Shown piece by piece: positions 23,001-32,129 of a stretch of DNA of 64,000 nucleotides. The position numbers and the translations under genes were made by a program. The stretch is taken from NCBI GenBank assembly GCA_949128115.1, contig OX421965.1:29321681-29385680 (forward strand), read 5' to 3'. Numbering within the stretch: the first letter of the stretch is position 1; each line of letters opens with the position of its first letter. The stretch comes from Anaspis maculata. Lineage: Eukaryota > Arthropoda > Insecta > Coleoptera > Scraptiidae. The notes beneath the pieces are model-generated. The model saw only the letters and a program-made list of their open reading frames with translations, did not search any database and was not told the origin of the DNA.

Positions 23001-24835
23001 GTCGGTGTTAGGCCCCGTTGCGGAAATAGGCCGACGTTAAATAAACGAATAAAAGAAACTCTTCATGATTATAGTTAGAACAGTGTTTTAAAAACATCAA
23101 TATAAAACCTGAGCTACCTGAGCTCGGTACGTTGAATTTCCACCCTTGAATCGCATGTCGCTCAAAAATAGCCTGAGAGAATGAGTATTTAGAAATTAAT
23201 ATTTGTTTCATTTTCACTTTTTTTTTAGTTTTCTTTTCGCAGGATGTTATTCTAACGTCACTTTCTGAGAAAGTGAAGGTTAGAATTTGTTCCCCCCTTC
23301 ATTTTCACAATTTGAAGTGGTTTTGAGGAGCTGTTTATGATAGACTGAACAGTGAAAATTATCAAACAAGTGGGTGTGCACTGAATTTGTTTACGATACA
23401 GGGTGAGTCATGAATCGCAAAGATCCATTTTTCTTCAACTGTATCTGTAAAATATTTCGTTGGCCCCTAAAATGATTTAGAACAAGATATGACTCTTTCC
23501 GTTCCCATGAAAAAATTTCAAGTAGCGTTTTTGAAGGAAAATGAATTTTTGAGATTTATGAAATAGGAGTGAGTTCCGTGAGTTCAGTGCACACCCAATG
23601 GTTGATAATTTTAATTTTTACTGATTAGTCTATCAAAAACAATTCCCTAGTCTCACTTCAACTTGAAAAAATAGAGGGGAGCGAAATCCTACCCTTTATT
23701 CCTCATATCTTCGAAAATAAACGTCATTATTTTATTTTTTTTCCTGTTATTGGGTAGATTCCACATGTTGCTCTGGACTCTGAATGCGATATTTTTGAGA
23801 CACCTTGTATGTAGTACATATCACTATACACCACGAACCCTATACACTCTTTGGCTTTATTGGCTGAGTGTGTGACAGCTGAGTTAGTAATAACAAAGGT
23901 AACAGCTACTACATGGTTCACTTTGTATCATTATGTACAAAATATTTTTCTAAATCAGCTCAGTAGCAGCAGAAAAGTCTTCTCTCAAAGTTTGCAGAAA
24001 TTACCCTGAATCAAGCTGTATACCAGTATAGAAATGGTGGGAGTCAATAAATCCTCTTGACCAGTAAACTGATCAGAGCACTTGAGGAAAAAATCCTAAT
24101 GATGACCCTTTTTAATAATGACCCTTTCTATCAACACTGTTGAGTTCCCTATGGCCTTAGGAGGCGCATTCATTTCTGTATTTGCTCTTTCCAAAAAAAC
24201 CTTGAGCCAGAACAGGTTGATATTTATCTCTACTTCTTTTTTGTCCACATTATTTTGTGAAACCAGAGGTTATAGTATTTTACCTAAATTGTTGAAGGCG
24301 GCCTTGATATCTTTGTCCGTGATGGCAGAGAACTTGGCTCTGTACGTCACACTATCAGAGTAAACGTTCCCATTCATACTCTTTGAAACACAATTCATAA
24401 CTTCGAAACAGATATTCTCCCCTTCCTTGTCGCAATCGAGCCACAACACGAGATAATCACACCCTTTGGATTCGCTGCTCAAGAACGCCGGCATCCGCAA
24501 TTTGGCGGTCGCTTCTTTTTTCTCTGTTTGACAAGAGAACAGCTCGACTGGGTCCACACGGTCCCAGTTGTTGTACTTGCTGATGAAATCGATGCTCATG
24601 ACGTGCCCGCACACCGAAGTCATTTTTAGGCGCACGCTTTGGCCTAAAAAGGTGCCGTTCCATTCGTGGACGGAGCAGGCACCGTTCGAGCCTGGAATAA
24701 ATCATAATTTGTGAGAAGGATTTCGATCTCCGTTTGGCACAAACCTTTCCGGGACGAGTTCGAGCCGTTGCTCAAGATGTTCGCCAGCGATGCCGCCAGC
24801 GAGGGCTTTTCTGCCACCATGAAAACACTTTTCAT
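14019..24835 (-). CDS. Top3beta: DNA/RNA topoisomerase 3-beta, complete, 10 exons
   Basis: Exons (minus): 24835-24745, 24691-24284, 20082-19734, 19660-19460, 18435-18335, 18266-18043, 15961-15689, 15637-15195, 14557-14402, 14337-14019. Total 2565 nt, in frame: 854 residues, close to the roughly 860 of human TOP3B. It is a type IA topoisomerase that cuts one strand and relaxes DNA or RNA; the family works with TDRD3 on mRNPs. Visible: start MKSVFMVAEKPSLA (TOPRIM); acidic 'DCDKEGENI'; 'SVDARQELDLRIGCAFTRFQ'; active-site 'YISYPRTET' with catalytic Tyr at about residue 335; 'DYLTESELITLMEKHGIGTD'; Cys-rich zinc motifs in the last three exons (CGKC, CPQC, CPYC, CVEC, CVFC). The C-terminus is a short Arg/Gly-rich box (RGGGRGRGRPKPKDK) ending LAAYFV, which in this family mediates RNA binding. 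The long introns (intron 2, 4.2 kb; intron 6, 2.1 kb) are filled with mobile elements. I see no frameshift or lost key residue. Confidence 0.96.
14862..15060 (+). pseudogene. Ty3/gypsy-type RNase H remnant
   Basis: The + frame from 14862 reads 'VVIAYISRILTTPRKCTVTE', then after a stop 'AVLHAMQKFQCYVEGAKFRV' and 'VTDHYSLLWPQ'. This matches the RNase H region of Ty3/gypsy polyproteins (AYISR, TEKE, TDH-SL motifs). Two in-frame stops and no neighbouring integrase or LTRs show it is dead. It lies antisense inside topoisomerase intron 8. Confidence 0.8.
16308..17708. mobile_element. PIF/Harbinger-type element, 1.4 kb
   Basis: Left end CGCCCAGTTGCTCACTTCG and right end CGAACTGAGCAACTGGCCG are inverted. 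They are followed on both sides by a GAGTTTAAACT block and are flanked by the 3-bp repeat TAA (16305-16307, 17709-17711). Subterminal zones repeat AACTTGGTTTA-like motifs in both orientations. It lies in topoisomerase intron 6. No recognisable Harbinger nuclease or MYB-like protein is present; the only sizeable frame is 16640-17002. Confidence 0.8.
16640..17002 (+). CDS. 120-residue ORF inside the Harbinger-type element, unknown
   Basis: Open frame starting MSFGNQLELDSLSLEGIKK and ending NIGSHLPQ. I recognise no domain; composition is mixed and polar, without membrane segments. The first Met follows an acceptor-like 'taacttttag', so it could be one exon of a longer frame. It may equally be captured host sequence or a chance frame. 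A shorter antisense frame covers part of it. Confidence 0.25.
   Translation: MSFGNQLELDSLSLEGIKKDANFSQKEQQLSISHVKNRITSTWAMHGALFYSLYLIQPDHIPTMSLPASAWTVLNSRSRVSNPQLGLTFGAGNGKSFPEMANDLQECVVSALNIGSHLPQ
18700..19200. repeat. Interspersed repeat fragment (family E)
   Basis: Blocks such as 'AATATCAGCCACTGG' (about 18850) and, inverted, 'GGTCGAATGACCACCCTTTGG' without its last base (about 19130-19150) match a segment at 56340-56520. There the same blocks, a 'GGGTGGTCCTTCTGACCC' stretch and 'AAATATCAGCCACTAGG', occur together. Ends are unclear. Located in topoisomerase intron 4. Confidence 0.35.
20414..20990 (+). repeat. Foldback repeat (family C), decayed copy with nested MITE
   Basis: Starts CAGGGTGTTTCAGCGATGAG and matches the family copy whose ends lie at 46630 and 51963. 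Inner blocks around 'CAACCTGCCAAATTTTGG' (20821-20838) and the inverted 'CAAAATTTGGCAGG' (20948-20962) show the palindrome centre near 20890. The right arm fades out after about 20990. A MITE at 20598-20792 interrupts the left arm. Confidence 0.65.
20598..20792. mobile_element. PIF/Harbinger-type MITE, 195 bp
   Basis: Ends TGGCGGCTTTACAGAACTTC and GAAGTTCTGTAAAGCCGCCA are perfect inverted repeats, extended by GTCGCCGGCGAC palindromes. They are flanked by TAA at 20595-20597 and 20793-20795. The uninterrupted target (AGCATAAGCTGG) is visible in inverted form at about 51767-51778, which confirms the insertion and the 3-bp duplication. Confidence 0.88.
21811..22226. mobile_element. CAGGGTG-ended MITE, 416 bp
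   Basis: Left end CAGGGTGTTTACAAACTTGG, right end ACGATTCACCCTG, with TA on both outer sides (flanks read TATA). Interior AT-rich without ORF. The inverted match beyond the first eight bases is weak, so it may be a recombined or solo copy. It lies in topoisomerase intron 2. Confidence 0.5.
22757..23055 (+). repeat. tRNA-derived SINE, about 300 bp
   Basis: The 5' part resembles a tRNA: an A-box-like TGTGGTGATCAGCGCGG and a B box GGGTTCGATCCCCGC about 30 bases later. A tRNA-unrelated body follows and ends in AAATAAACGAATAAAAG. The same 3' body recurs at 36141-36246. Pol III boxes plus an A-rich tail identify a SINE. It lies in topoisomerase intron 2 in the opposite orientation to that gene. 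Confidence 0.82.
23250..23807 (-). repeat. Family B/D foldback repeat copy
   Basis: The minus strand reads CAAGGTGTCTCAAAAATATC at the right end. Two inverted copies of a GGTGTGCACTGAA block (about 23374-23387 and 23600-23613) flank a segment beginning CAGGGTGAGTCATGAATCGC. Together with the 26.2-kb copy this shows that families B and D form one palindromic element with an outer arm and an inner CAGGGTG arm. Confidence 0.6.
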
Positions 24836-25283
24836 GATTCACCGGCTTGTTTCGGCTGAGAATAGTGAGAATTCTGATAAAAATCAAGCAAATTCCGAGC
24901 AGAACGTAAATATAACCTCGAAAAGTTGAATGACACCTGTCACTGTCACAGCTTGTGTCACGTCATTTCTTGGGTTGGCCAACAAAACGATCGAAAGTTA
25001 CTAAGCTCCCGCGTTGAAAAGTGAGGTTATCTCCGTTGTTTTGACTTGTGAATATTTACATCACCATTACACCACACGATGTTCATTGGAATATTTTGAA
25101 TAAAATTTAATCCGAGAGTTGAAATCAGTGTAAATTAATGTTGCTATTATTATTATCCCTGTTGAGATAATAAACTTTGTTGTGATGGTGGTGGCAGCCA
25201 TGAAGAAATTCGAGGGAACCACCTAGGCAGATTTCAGATTCAGCTCAGCTGAGCCTTTTTTGTGACAGCTGCTGGAGTTGACC
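24836..25283. promoter_or_regulatory. Probable bidirectional promoter region
   Basis: 448 bp separate the topoisomerase 3-beta ATG (24835, minus) from the ATG of a divergent signal-peptide gene (25284, plus). No repeat ends are visible. I see no convincing TATA box at a fixed distance from either ATG. The bidirectional role is inferred from head-to-head spacing only. Confidence 0.4.
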
Positions 25284-25525
25284 ATGTTGCCCAGTTTTCT
25301 ATTGTTATTCTTTTGCAATTTCTCGTTATCGTTTGCATTCTTAGCAGACGATTTGGAGGAGATTTTTGGACAAAAACATTGTATTTTGGGTATGTACCTA
25401 ACCCTCCTCTACCCCTACCTATTATGATTTGGTGTAGTTCTTATTACTAACAATTGTGAGTTTTTCAGGAACTTTCGATACAATATTTTCTGAAAACATC
25501 CCAAATGTTGCTGTGGTGGAGAAAG
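25284..25525 (+). CDS. First two exons of a signal-peptide protein (3' partial), family not recognised
   Basis: Exon 25284-25389 starts ATG and reads MLPSFLLLFFCNFSLSFAF, a strong signal peptide or N-terminal membrane segment, followed by LADDLEEIFGQKHC. A gtatgt donor follows. Exon 25469-25525, after the acceptor tttttcag, continues in frame as GTFDTIFSENIPNVAVVEK and ends at a gtgagt donor, leaving phase 1. The two exons give 54 codons. I do not recognise the family and could not find the third exon, which may be far downstream. The gene stands head-to-head with topoisomerase 3-beta. Splice-site quality and a continuous frame with a typical secretion signal make it likely real. Confidence 0.6.
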
Positions 25526-26207
25526 GTGAGTTATATTTTGTTTAGTGATTTGTGTAATTATCCCTGGGAGAACAGCTACTTATACTCTCGATAAGAGTCC
25601 AGATCACCCTGGTCCAGATGGTGAAGATACTTAAGTACTTAGGTATTATCTTTCAAATTCAGAAGTAGGATTTTTTTGAACCAAAAATAAAATGATCCCA
25701 GAGCAGTAGCTCTGTGGGCTCCGTCTCTGGCTTCAAACCCAGGGGTACGGATTTCAAATCCCGCTGGGGCAGGTGGATTCTTCTATGCGCTGTCAAGTGC
25801 TTTGGCGTGTACTAACCGAGCGGTCACGACAAGTGAAAAAGGGTGAAATGGAGAAAGTCACCGCAAGGGCGCTAATGAGTTAGTACTTGATGCGCCCATA
25901 AATACCCAATAAAAAAATAGAATGACAAGTTGGCCAACTATGGCTAAGGTTGATGGCATATGCAACATCAACCCATACAGCAAGGACCAGCAGCCGTAGC
26001 CGTAGTCGACTAGCGCTCCAGCTAATTCATTTTATTCAAAAAGTTTTAGTTCTAAAGTTTGCAATGTGAATGGCATTTACAATACTTACTTTCCATTTTA
26101 TGGCAGAAGGCCACTTGGTTATACACAGGGGTGTTAATTGGACCATTCTGACTTCCCAACTTTGTAGAGGGATTCTTTGCCTAAGGGGACCAGAGATATC
26201 CATTATA
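25526..26207 (+). other. Intron of the signal-peptide gene with a SINE
   Basis: Apart from the SINE at 25690-25920 nothing is recognisable. No exon starting in phase 1 with a clear acceptor and donor was found here. Confidence 0.4.
25690..25920 (+). repeat. tRNA-derived SINE, second family
   Basis: The head contains GTAGCTCTGTGGGCTCCG (A-box-like) and GGATTTCAAATCCCGC (B-box-like). The body reads 'CACCGCAAGGGCGCTAATGAG', less its final base, and the end is CCCAATAAAAAAATAG. It differs from the SINE at 22757 in both head and body. Confidence 0.68.
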
Positions 26208-26457
26208 CAGGTGTCTCAAAAGAATGGCATTCCGAGGCCACAGCGGTATATGGAATCCACTCAAGAACACAAGAAAAATATTGAAATAAAATTGGTGACT
26301 TTTTTTTTAAATAATAAGCTAGAGGTGGTTAGAGTTTAGGACTTCGCCCCTCCCTATTTCCGTTATTTAAAGTAATTTTTGGGAACTCTTTGGCGATAAA
26401 AACTAATCAGTAAAAATTATCAACTAATGGGTGTGCACTGAATTTCTGCCAACGATA
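26208..26457 (+). repeat. Family B repeat copy
   Basis: Starts CAGGTGTCTCAAAAGAATGG, then 'GAATCCACTCAAGAACAC', and ends with GGTGTGCACTGAATTTC just before the CAGGATG end of the next element. Same order of blocks as at 33533-33775. Confidence 0.6.
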
Positions 26458-27597
26458 CAGGATGACGCATTAAAATAAAAAAAATCCAATTTTCTGTAAA
26501 GACCTGTAAAATATTCCACTGGTCCTTGAAATAAACTGCTGGACAACGAAGTTGTCGGTATCGGAAAAATGGTTCGACTTTGAAGGCAAATAACTTCCGA
26601 TTACCGATCAAAGATTACCGATTTCCGTTTTGTTTAATGTGTTAGTTAGCTGTGGAAGTGAATGTTAAGAGATTTCATGTAAAATTTCTACTGGGTGATA
26701 CGTAAAATGCTTCAAAATTGTACCGACTTCATCGTACCCCCATTTGTCAAAAAAAAATAAAATCATGTGTTCTAATACAAAAATCATGAAGTGTGGTGTC
26801 TTACCTCGAAACGGTTTTGTAATTATCCGGATTGGAAGTCTAACATCGAAGATATGAATTTTTATTTTGAATGTTACAGATTTGCCTTGTTGGCACGCGA
26901 GATTAAGTCACTTTTGATGAATAGATGTTGACATTGAGCAAGATTGTTCGTACAACAGTCCAGGACAATTTGACTCTCAGCACAACCCGAATATCTGTTG
27001 TGGGGCCAAGCCGGGGACACTTTTTTAAGTGGTTGTCCCTGCCTGTTTTTCGTACTTTGAATTTCGTCAGAATTTCATCAGAATTTTACATATGGAACAT
27101 GTTTCATTTGCAGATTTAAGCCCCTGAACATGGTAACGATGTAAAACTTCAGTGTCCGAGTGAAGTTAAGCCCCCCTGGACGTTATACTTTTTGTGCTTG
27201 TGCTATGCCTGAGTTTCGTAAATCTGCAACATTCAACATAAAAATTTATATATTGAATGTTAGACTTCCAGTCCGGGGAATTCTAAAAACCGTTTCAAGA
27301 TAAGACACCACGCTACATAATTTTTGTATTAGAAAATTAAAAAAAATATATTTTCGAAAAATGGGGTTACGATGAAGTCGTTGCAATTTTGCACCATTTT
27401 ACGTATCACCCTGTAGAAAATTTACATGAAGTCAACATTCACTATTACAGGATGGGTTACAGAAAGATAAGGCTAGTTAACGCAACAAACAAAATGGAAA
27501 TCGCAATCGGCAATCGAGAGATATTGACCTCCAAAGTCGGACCATTTTTCCGATACCGACAACTTCGTTGTCCAGCAGTTCATTTCAAAAGGTGGCC

Positions 27598-27717
27598 GGA
27601 CAATTCTTCGCGCGGACAATTCTTCGCGGACAATTCTTCGCGGACAATTCTTCGCACGGACAATTCTTCGCCGGACAATTCTTCGCCGGACAATTCTTCG
27701 CGCGGACAATTCTTCGC
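27598..27717 (+). repeat. Left end array: eight copies of a 14-bp unit
   Basis: GGACAATTCTTCGC repeated eight times with linkers of 0-2 bases (gc, none, none, ac, c, c, gc). The unit itself is invariant by eye. Confidence 0.92.
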
Positions 27718-27729
27718 GGGGAACTTTGG

Positions 27730-30110
27730 AGCTCTTATAAGGCCCGGTGTGATTGTGATATTCAGAGCCCTATCCCCCACTAAGTTTTTACGTAGAGTTT
27801 CAAGCCTTGCTGGGCCCCCTTGTCTCTACAAGTGTCGTTTGGGGTCTTGATGAACCCCCTTGGGTATCTTCAAATATTCTGGATATTTGCTTCGCCCTTA
27901 TGCCTTGGACGGCTTTTCAGAGCCCTATCAGCCCCCCCTGTCTTCATGTTGCATTTGTAGCCCTGCTGAGCCCCTTTTTCATTGTTTTAGTTTACAAAGC
28001 TCTAATAAGCTCCTGTGAGTCTTTGTGTGTTGATTAAAGTCCTATAGGGCCCCCTTTGTGTCTCTTAGTGTCATTTGGAGGCCTAGTGAGCCCCATCAGG
28101 CCTTCTTGCGATTTTCAGAGCCCTATTCTCACTTGTGTTCTACATCAAAGCATTTCAAGCCCTGCTGAGCCCCCTTGTGTCTTAAATACCGTTTGGAGCC
28201 GTATTGCGCCCCCTTGCGTCTTCAATCATCGTTTGCAGCCCAGGTGACCCCCTTTTGATTTTTCGAAGATTCTGGAAGCTTAGAGAACTCCCTTGTGCTC
28301 CTTTTTAAGTTTCTCGGAGCTCTATATGTGCCCCCCTAGTGTCTTCGTGTTTCATTTGTAGCCCTGCTGAGCCCCTTTTTCATTGCTTCAGTCTCCGAAG
28401 CTCTGGTTAGTTCCTGTGAGTCTTTATGTGTTGGTTGAAGTCCGACAGGGCCCCATTTGTGTCTCTAAGTGTCATTTGCAGCCCTAGTGAGCCCCGCCAG
28501 GCCTTCTTGCAATTTTCAGAGCTCTATTCTCCCTTGTGCTCTACATCAAAGCATTTCAAGCCCTCCTGAGCCCCTTTGTGTCTTTAAGATCATTTGGAGC
28601 CCTATTGCGCCCCCTTGTGTCTTCAATTATCGTTTGCAGCCCAGGTGACCCCCTACAGATTTCTTGAATATTCTGGATCCTTAGAAAGCTCTCTCTCACT
28701 TCTTTTTAGATTTCTCGGAGCCCTATGTGGCCCCCTTGTGTTTTCATGTTTCATTCGTAGCCCTGCTGAGCCACTTCTTCATTACTTCAGTTTCCGAAGC
28801 TCTAATTAGCTCTTGTGAGTCATAATGTGTTGGTTGAAGTCCTACAGGGCCCCCTTTGTGTCTTCAAGTGTCATTTGGAGCCCTAGTGGCCCCGCCAGGC
28901 CTTCTTGCAATTTACAGAGCCCCCTCCTCCTTTGCGCTCTACATCAGAGCATTTCAAGCCCTGCTGAGCCCCCTTGTGTCTTCAAGTATCGTTTGGAGCC
29001 CTATTGAGCCCCTTTGTGTCTTCAATTATCGTTTACAACCCAGGTGACTCCTTCTGGTGTCTCGAGTTTCTGGAATTTTCTGGAAGCTCCCTTGTGCCCC
29101 TTCTCAGGTTTCTTGGAGCCCTATGTGGCCCCCTGTGTTTCTATGTTTCATTTATAGCCCTGCAGAGCCCCTTTGTAAATTATGTAGTTTTTCAAAGCTC
29201 TTGTTAGCTCCTGTGAGTCTTTATTATGTATTGGTTGAAGTTCTACAGGGCCCCCTTTGTGTCTCTAAGTGTCATTTGGAGCCCTAGTGAGCCCCGCCAA
29301 GCCTTCTTGCAATTTTCAGGGCCCTATTCTCTTTTGTGTTCTACATCAGAACATTTCAAGCACTGCTGAGCCCCCTTGTGTCTTCAAGTATCGTTTGGAG
29401 CCCTATCGAGCCCCCTTGTGTCTTCAATTATCGTTTGCAGCCCCAGTGAGCCCCCCCAGGTCTCTGTCCGATTTTTAGAGGCTTCTGCTCTCTTGTGTCT
29501 ACATTGAAGCGTTTCAAGCCCTACTGAGCCCCCTTGTATCTTCAAGTATTGTTTGGAGCCCTATTGAGCCCCCTTGTGTCCTCAATTGTTGTTTGTAGCC
29601 CCGGTGATCCCCTTCTGACTTAGCGATATTTCTAAGAAATATTCATCTAAGAAAGCTCCCTTGTGCCTTCTCAGATTTCTCAGAGCCCTATTAGTCCCCC
29701 TTATGTTTTTGTGTGTCATCTGTGGCCCTGTTGAGCCCCATTTTCAACCTGTCTTTGTTTCTGTGTTCTAGTAAGCTCCTGTTGTCTTCATGTGTTGATC
29801 GGAGCCCTATAGGCCCCCTTGTGCCCTGAAGTGTCGTTTGGAGCCCCACTGAGCCCCTAATGCCTTTTTGTGTTACTCGAAGCCCTATCTATTTTTTTTT
29901 AATAGCCTTGTGTCTACATTGTGGCGATTTGAGCTCCGCAAGCCCCCTTGTGTCTAAAGTATTGTTGGGGGCCCTAGTGAGCCCTGCCAGGTCTTCTTGT
30001 GATATTAAGAGCTCTATCCTCCTTTGTGTCTACGTTGTAGGATTTCAAGTCCTGCTGAGCCCCCTTGTGTCTCAAAGTGTCTTTCAGAGCCCCAATAAGC
30101 CCGGTCATGC
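27730..30110. repeat. Higher-order minisatellite core
   Basis: Monomers of about 40-48 bp follow the pattern 'GAGCCCTA..GAGCCCCCTTGTGTCT' then 'TCGTTTG' or 'TCATTTG'. They are grouped into larger units of about 400 bp: the marker block 'TCATTTGGAGCCCTAGTG' or a close variant recurs at about 28070, 28468, 28870 and 29270. Reading frames are open for only short distances and are artefacts of the repetition. C/T-rich on the plus strand. Confidence 0.85.
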
Positions 30111-30125
30111 GCGGGCGCAATGCTT

Positions 30126-30246
30126 GCGAAGAATTGTCCTGCGAAGAATTGTCCGTGCGAAGAATTGTCCGGCGAAGAATTGTCCTGCGAAGAATTGTCC
30201 GTGCGAAGAATTGTCCGCGAAGAATTGTCCGCGCGAAGAATTGTCC
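30126..30246 (-). repeat. Right end array: eight inverted copies of the 14-bp unit
   Basis: GCGAAGAATTGTCC repeated eight times with linkers of 0-2 bases. Counted from the outside, the first two linkers (gc, none) match the left array and later ones differ, so the two arrays have partly diverged by unit reshuffling. Confidence 0.92.
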
Positions 30247-30348
30247 TAGCACCATTTCAAAACAATATCTGACTCTTCGTTACCGCAGAAGAATTTTTAC
30301 GGGTGTTTTTAAAGGAAAACGATTTTTTGAGATTTATGAATCACCCTG

Positions 30349-30855
30349 TACAGTACAGGCTGGTCCATCCTAGCGTACCTAACTATCCCATAGCGGTCCC
30401 GGTCTCACCGTTCAAGATAGAGGACAATATGTAAGAGAAAAGTTATATGGTTTGACGAGACCTATGACTTATTTTGAGCTTTTTAAATTGAACACCTACA
30501 TTTTTTGCATTTTCGTGTTCAGCTTTTTCAACTGTCTTATGCTTGTATTTTTGTTTTTCAATTGTGTGGCTGTGCTACCAACAAAGAGTTGCGATTTTAT
30601 GATACAGAAGTTCACAAAAAATCAAACTTTATAAATTTCAAAGTATCATAACTCATTTTTTTCAAATGGCATGCCCCCAATATTATAACGCTATCCGATA
30701 GCTTCTTTTATCCTATTAAATTTTTATTTTTACAAGGGATACCCTTCCCTTTAACTTCATATTTTTCGAGATAATCGGAAGTTCTCACGAAATTTGCTGT
30801 TTTTAGCGCACTTGCCAAAAAAATGAGAAAAAGGCGCTTTTAGCTTCACTTTGGC
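30349..30855. other. No gene seen
   Basis: AT-rich sequence after the family D end. No exon or repeat terminus recognised. Confidence 0.4.
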
Positions 30856-30885
30856 GTCCGTCTGTCCGTCCGTCCGTCCGTCCGT
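30856..30885. repeat. (TCCG)n microsatellite
   Basis: GTCCGTCTGTCCGTCC then continuing GTCC units, about 30 bp. Confidence 0.9.
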
Positions 30886-30946
30886 ACCCGGGATAACTCC
30901 TCAGGAAAGAAAAATATCGATGTGATGTAAACGCTGATCAATAGTA

Positions 30947-31077
30947 CCGGGTGTTTATAAACGTTTGTTATCATATCGCCTTTGGAATCTCCTATCACTC
31001 TTTCAAATCGTGCCTTTCACTGCGACTTTTGGCCTGACCAAAGCCTGCCGCGATCACAGACGTTTATAAACACCCGG
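30947..31077. mobile_element. Small TA-flanked MITE, 131 bp
   Basis: Ends CCGGGTGTTTATAAACGT and ACGTTTATAAACACCCGG (one mismatch near the inner edge) are inverted and flanked by TA. No ORF. The ends share the GGGTG core with the larger foldbacks. Confidence 0.82.
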
Positions 31078-31124
31078 TACATATTATGTCCAGGATGTCA
31101 AGTTGGCTTTTGGTTTTTTGTTAT

Positions 31125-32060
31125 TCTGCCGCCATCTTTGATCCGCCATTTTAAATTTCTCTGAAAGTGGTCTGATTCGAGTGAAATTTGCAGGCGATGT
31201 GAACTCCAATTAGATACATCAAATTCTTGACAATTGATGACCCGCCGCCATCTTGTATTCTTCATATTGAAGAATTATGCCCGAGATTATGCCTCAACGA
31301 AAAGAGATATCGATGTGGTGCAAACGCCAATCGAATGCGTACGTGACCACCATATGAAGTTGACCAATGATTTTTGTCACTTGGCCGCCATCTTTGATCC
31401 GCCATTTTGAATTTCTCTGAAAGTGGTCCGATTTGAATGAAATTTGCAGGCGATGTGAACTTCATTAGGATACAGCCAATTTTTGACAATTGATGCCCCG
31501 CCGCCATCTTGTATTCTCCATTTTGAACGCATTTTAGAGTGATAGAACTAGGAGAATTATGCCTCAACGAAAAGAGATATCGATGTGGTACAAACGCCAA
31601 TCAAATGCATACGTGCCCACAATATGAAGATGACCAATTATTTTTGTCACTTGACCGCCATCTTTGATCCGCCATTTTGAATTTCTCTGAAAGTGGTCCG
31701 ATTTGAGTGAAACTCACAGGCGATGTGAACTTCATCAAAATACATCCGATTTTGGACAAATGATGCTCTGCCGCTATCTTGGCCGCCATATTGGAATTTC
31801 TTACCACTCAACGATTTTCATGTAGCTTGGGACTTACCTTTGTTTCGTATGATCATTCTTATTCTCCAGCCAAATTCCAACATTCTGCCGCCATCTTGGC
31901 CGCCATATTGAAATCTCTTATTAGTGGAACAATTTTCATGAAACCTGGAACTTGCCCTTGTCTATAGTACGATCATTTTGATTTTTAAGTCAAATTTCAT
32001 GATTCTGACGCTATTTTGGCCGCCATATTGAAATTTCTGCCCAAATAACGATAGAGCCCT
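31125..32060. repeat. Tandem array of about 250-bp units rich in CCGCCATCTT
   Basis: A unit with 'GCCGCCATCTTTGATCCGCC', 'TTTCTCTGAAAGTGGTC' and 'GGCGATGTGAACT' starts at about 31129, 31384 and 31655, with two more divergent units to about 32060. Each unit carries two to three CCGCCAT motifs. The period varies between roughly 230 and 270 bp. Confidence 0.75.
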
Positions 32061-32129
32061 AATTAACATCTTGCGTTCACCAATCCTTCAAAAAGGAAGT
32101 GCGCTACTGAGCCCTATGCCCATGAGGCA

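Larger units (their letters stand above)
27591..30253. mobile_element. Foldback/MULE-like element with tandem-repeat inverted ends
   Basis: A 9-bp direct repeat ATTTCAAAA flanks the element (27582-27590, 30254-30262). The outer ends are GGTGGCCGGACAATTC and, inverted, GGTGCTAGGACAATTC. Each end is then a run of eight copies of GGACAATTCTTCGC in opposite orientations, and the roughly 2.4-kb core is a minisatellite array. There is no transposase. Inverted ends made of short tandem repeats are the defining trait of Drosophila FB (foldback) elements, and a 9-bp duplication fits FB/Mutator-like elements. Assignment to that group is inference; the element looks complete structurally and young, because its repeat units are nearly identical. 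Confidence 0.8.
26458..30348. mobile_element. Foldback element (family D), split by a 2.66-kb insertion
   Basis: Left end CAGGATGACGCATTAAAAT and right end ATTTATGAATCACCCTG, with TA on both sides. Left arm 26458 to about 26890 pairs with about 27225-27590 plus 30254-30348. The shared block 'CTGCTGGACAACGAAGTTG' (26528-26546) is found inverted at 27560-27579. The element at 27591-30253 landed in the right arm. No coding capacity is seen. Confidence 0.72.

Noticed and set aside
27389..27850. Frames with SSRGQFFAD-type peptide repeats
   Set aside because: Products of the 14-bp DNA tandem repeat read in frame; both strands give equivalent repeats, so no protein is implied.
27730..29500. Possible CRISPR-like array, because of regular repeats
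   Set aside because: Units are contiguous diverged minisatellite monomers without unique spacers, in a eukaryotic genome.
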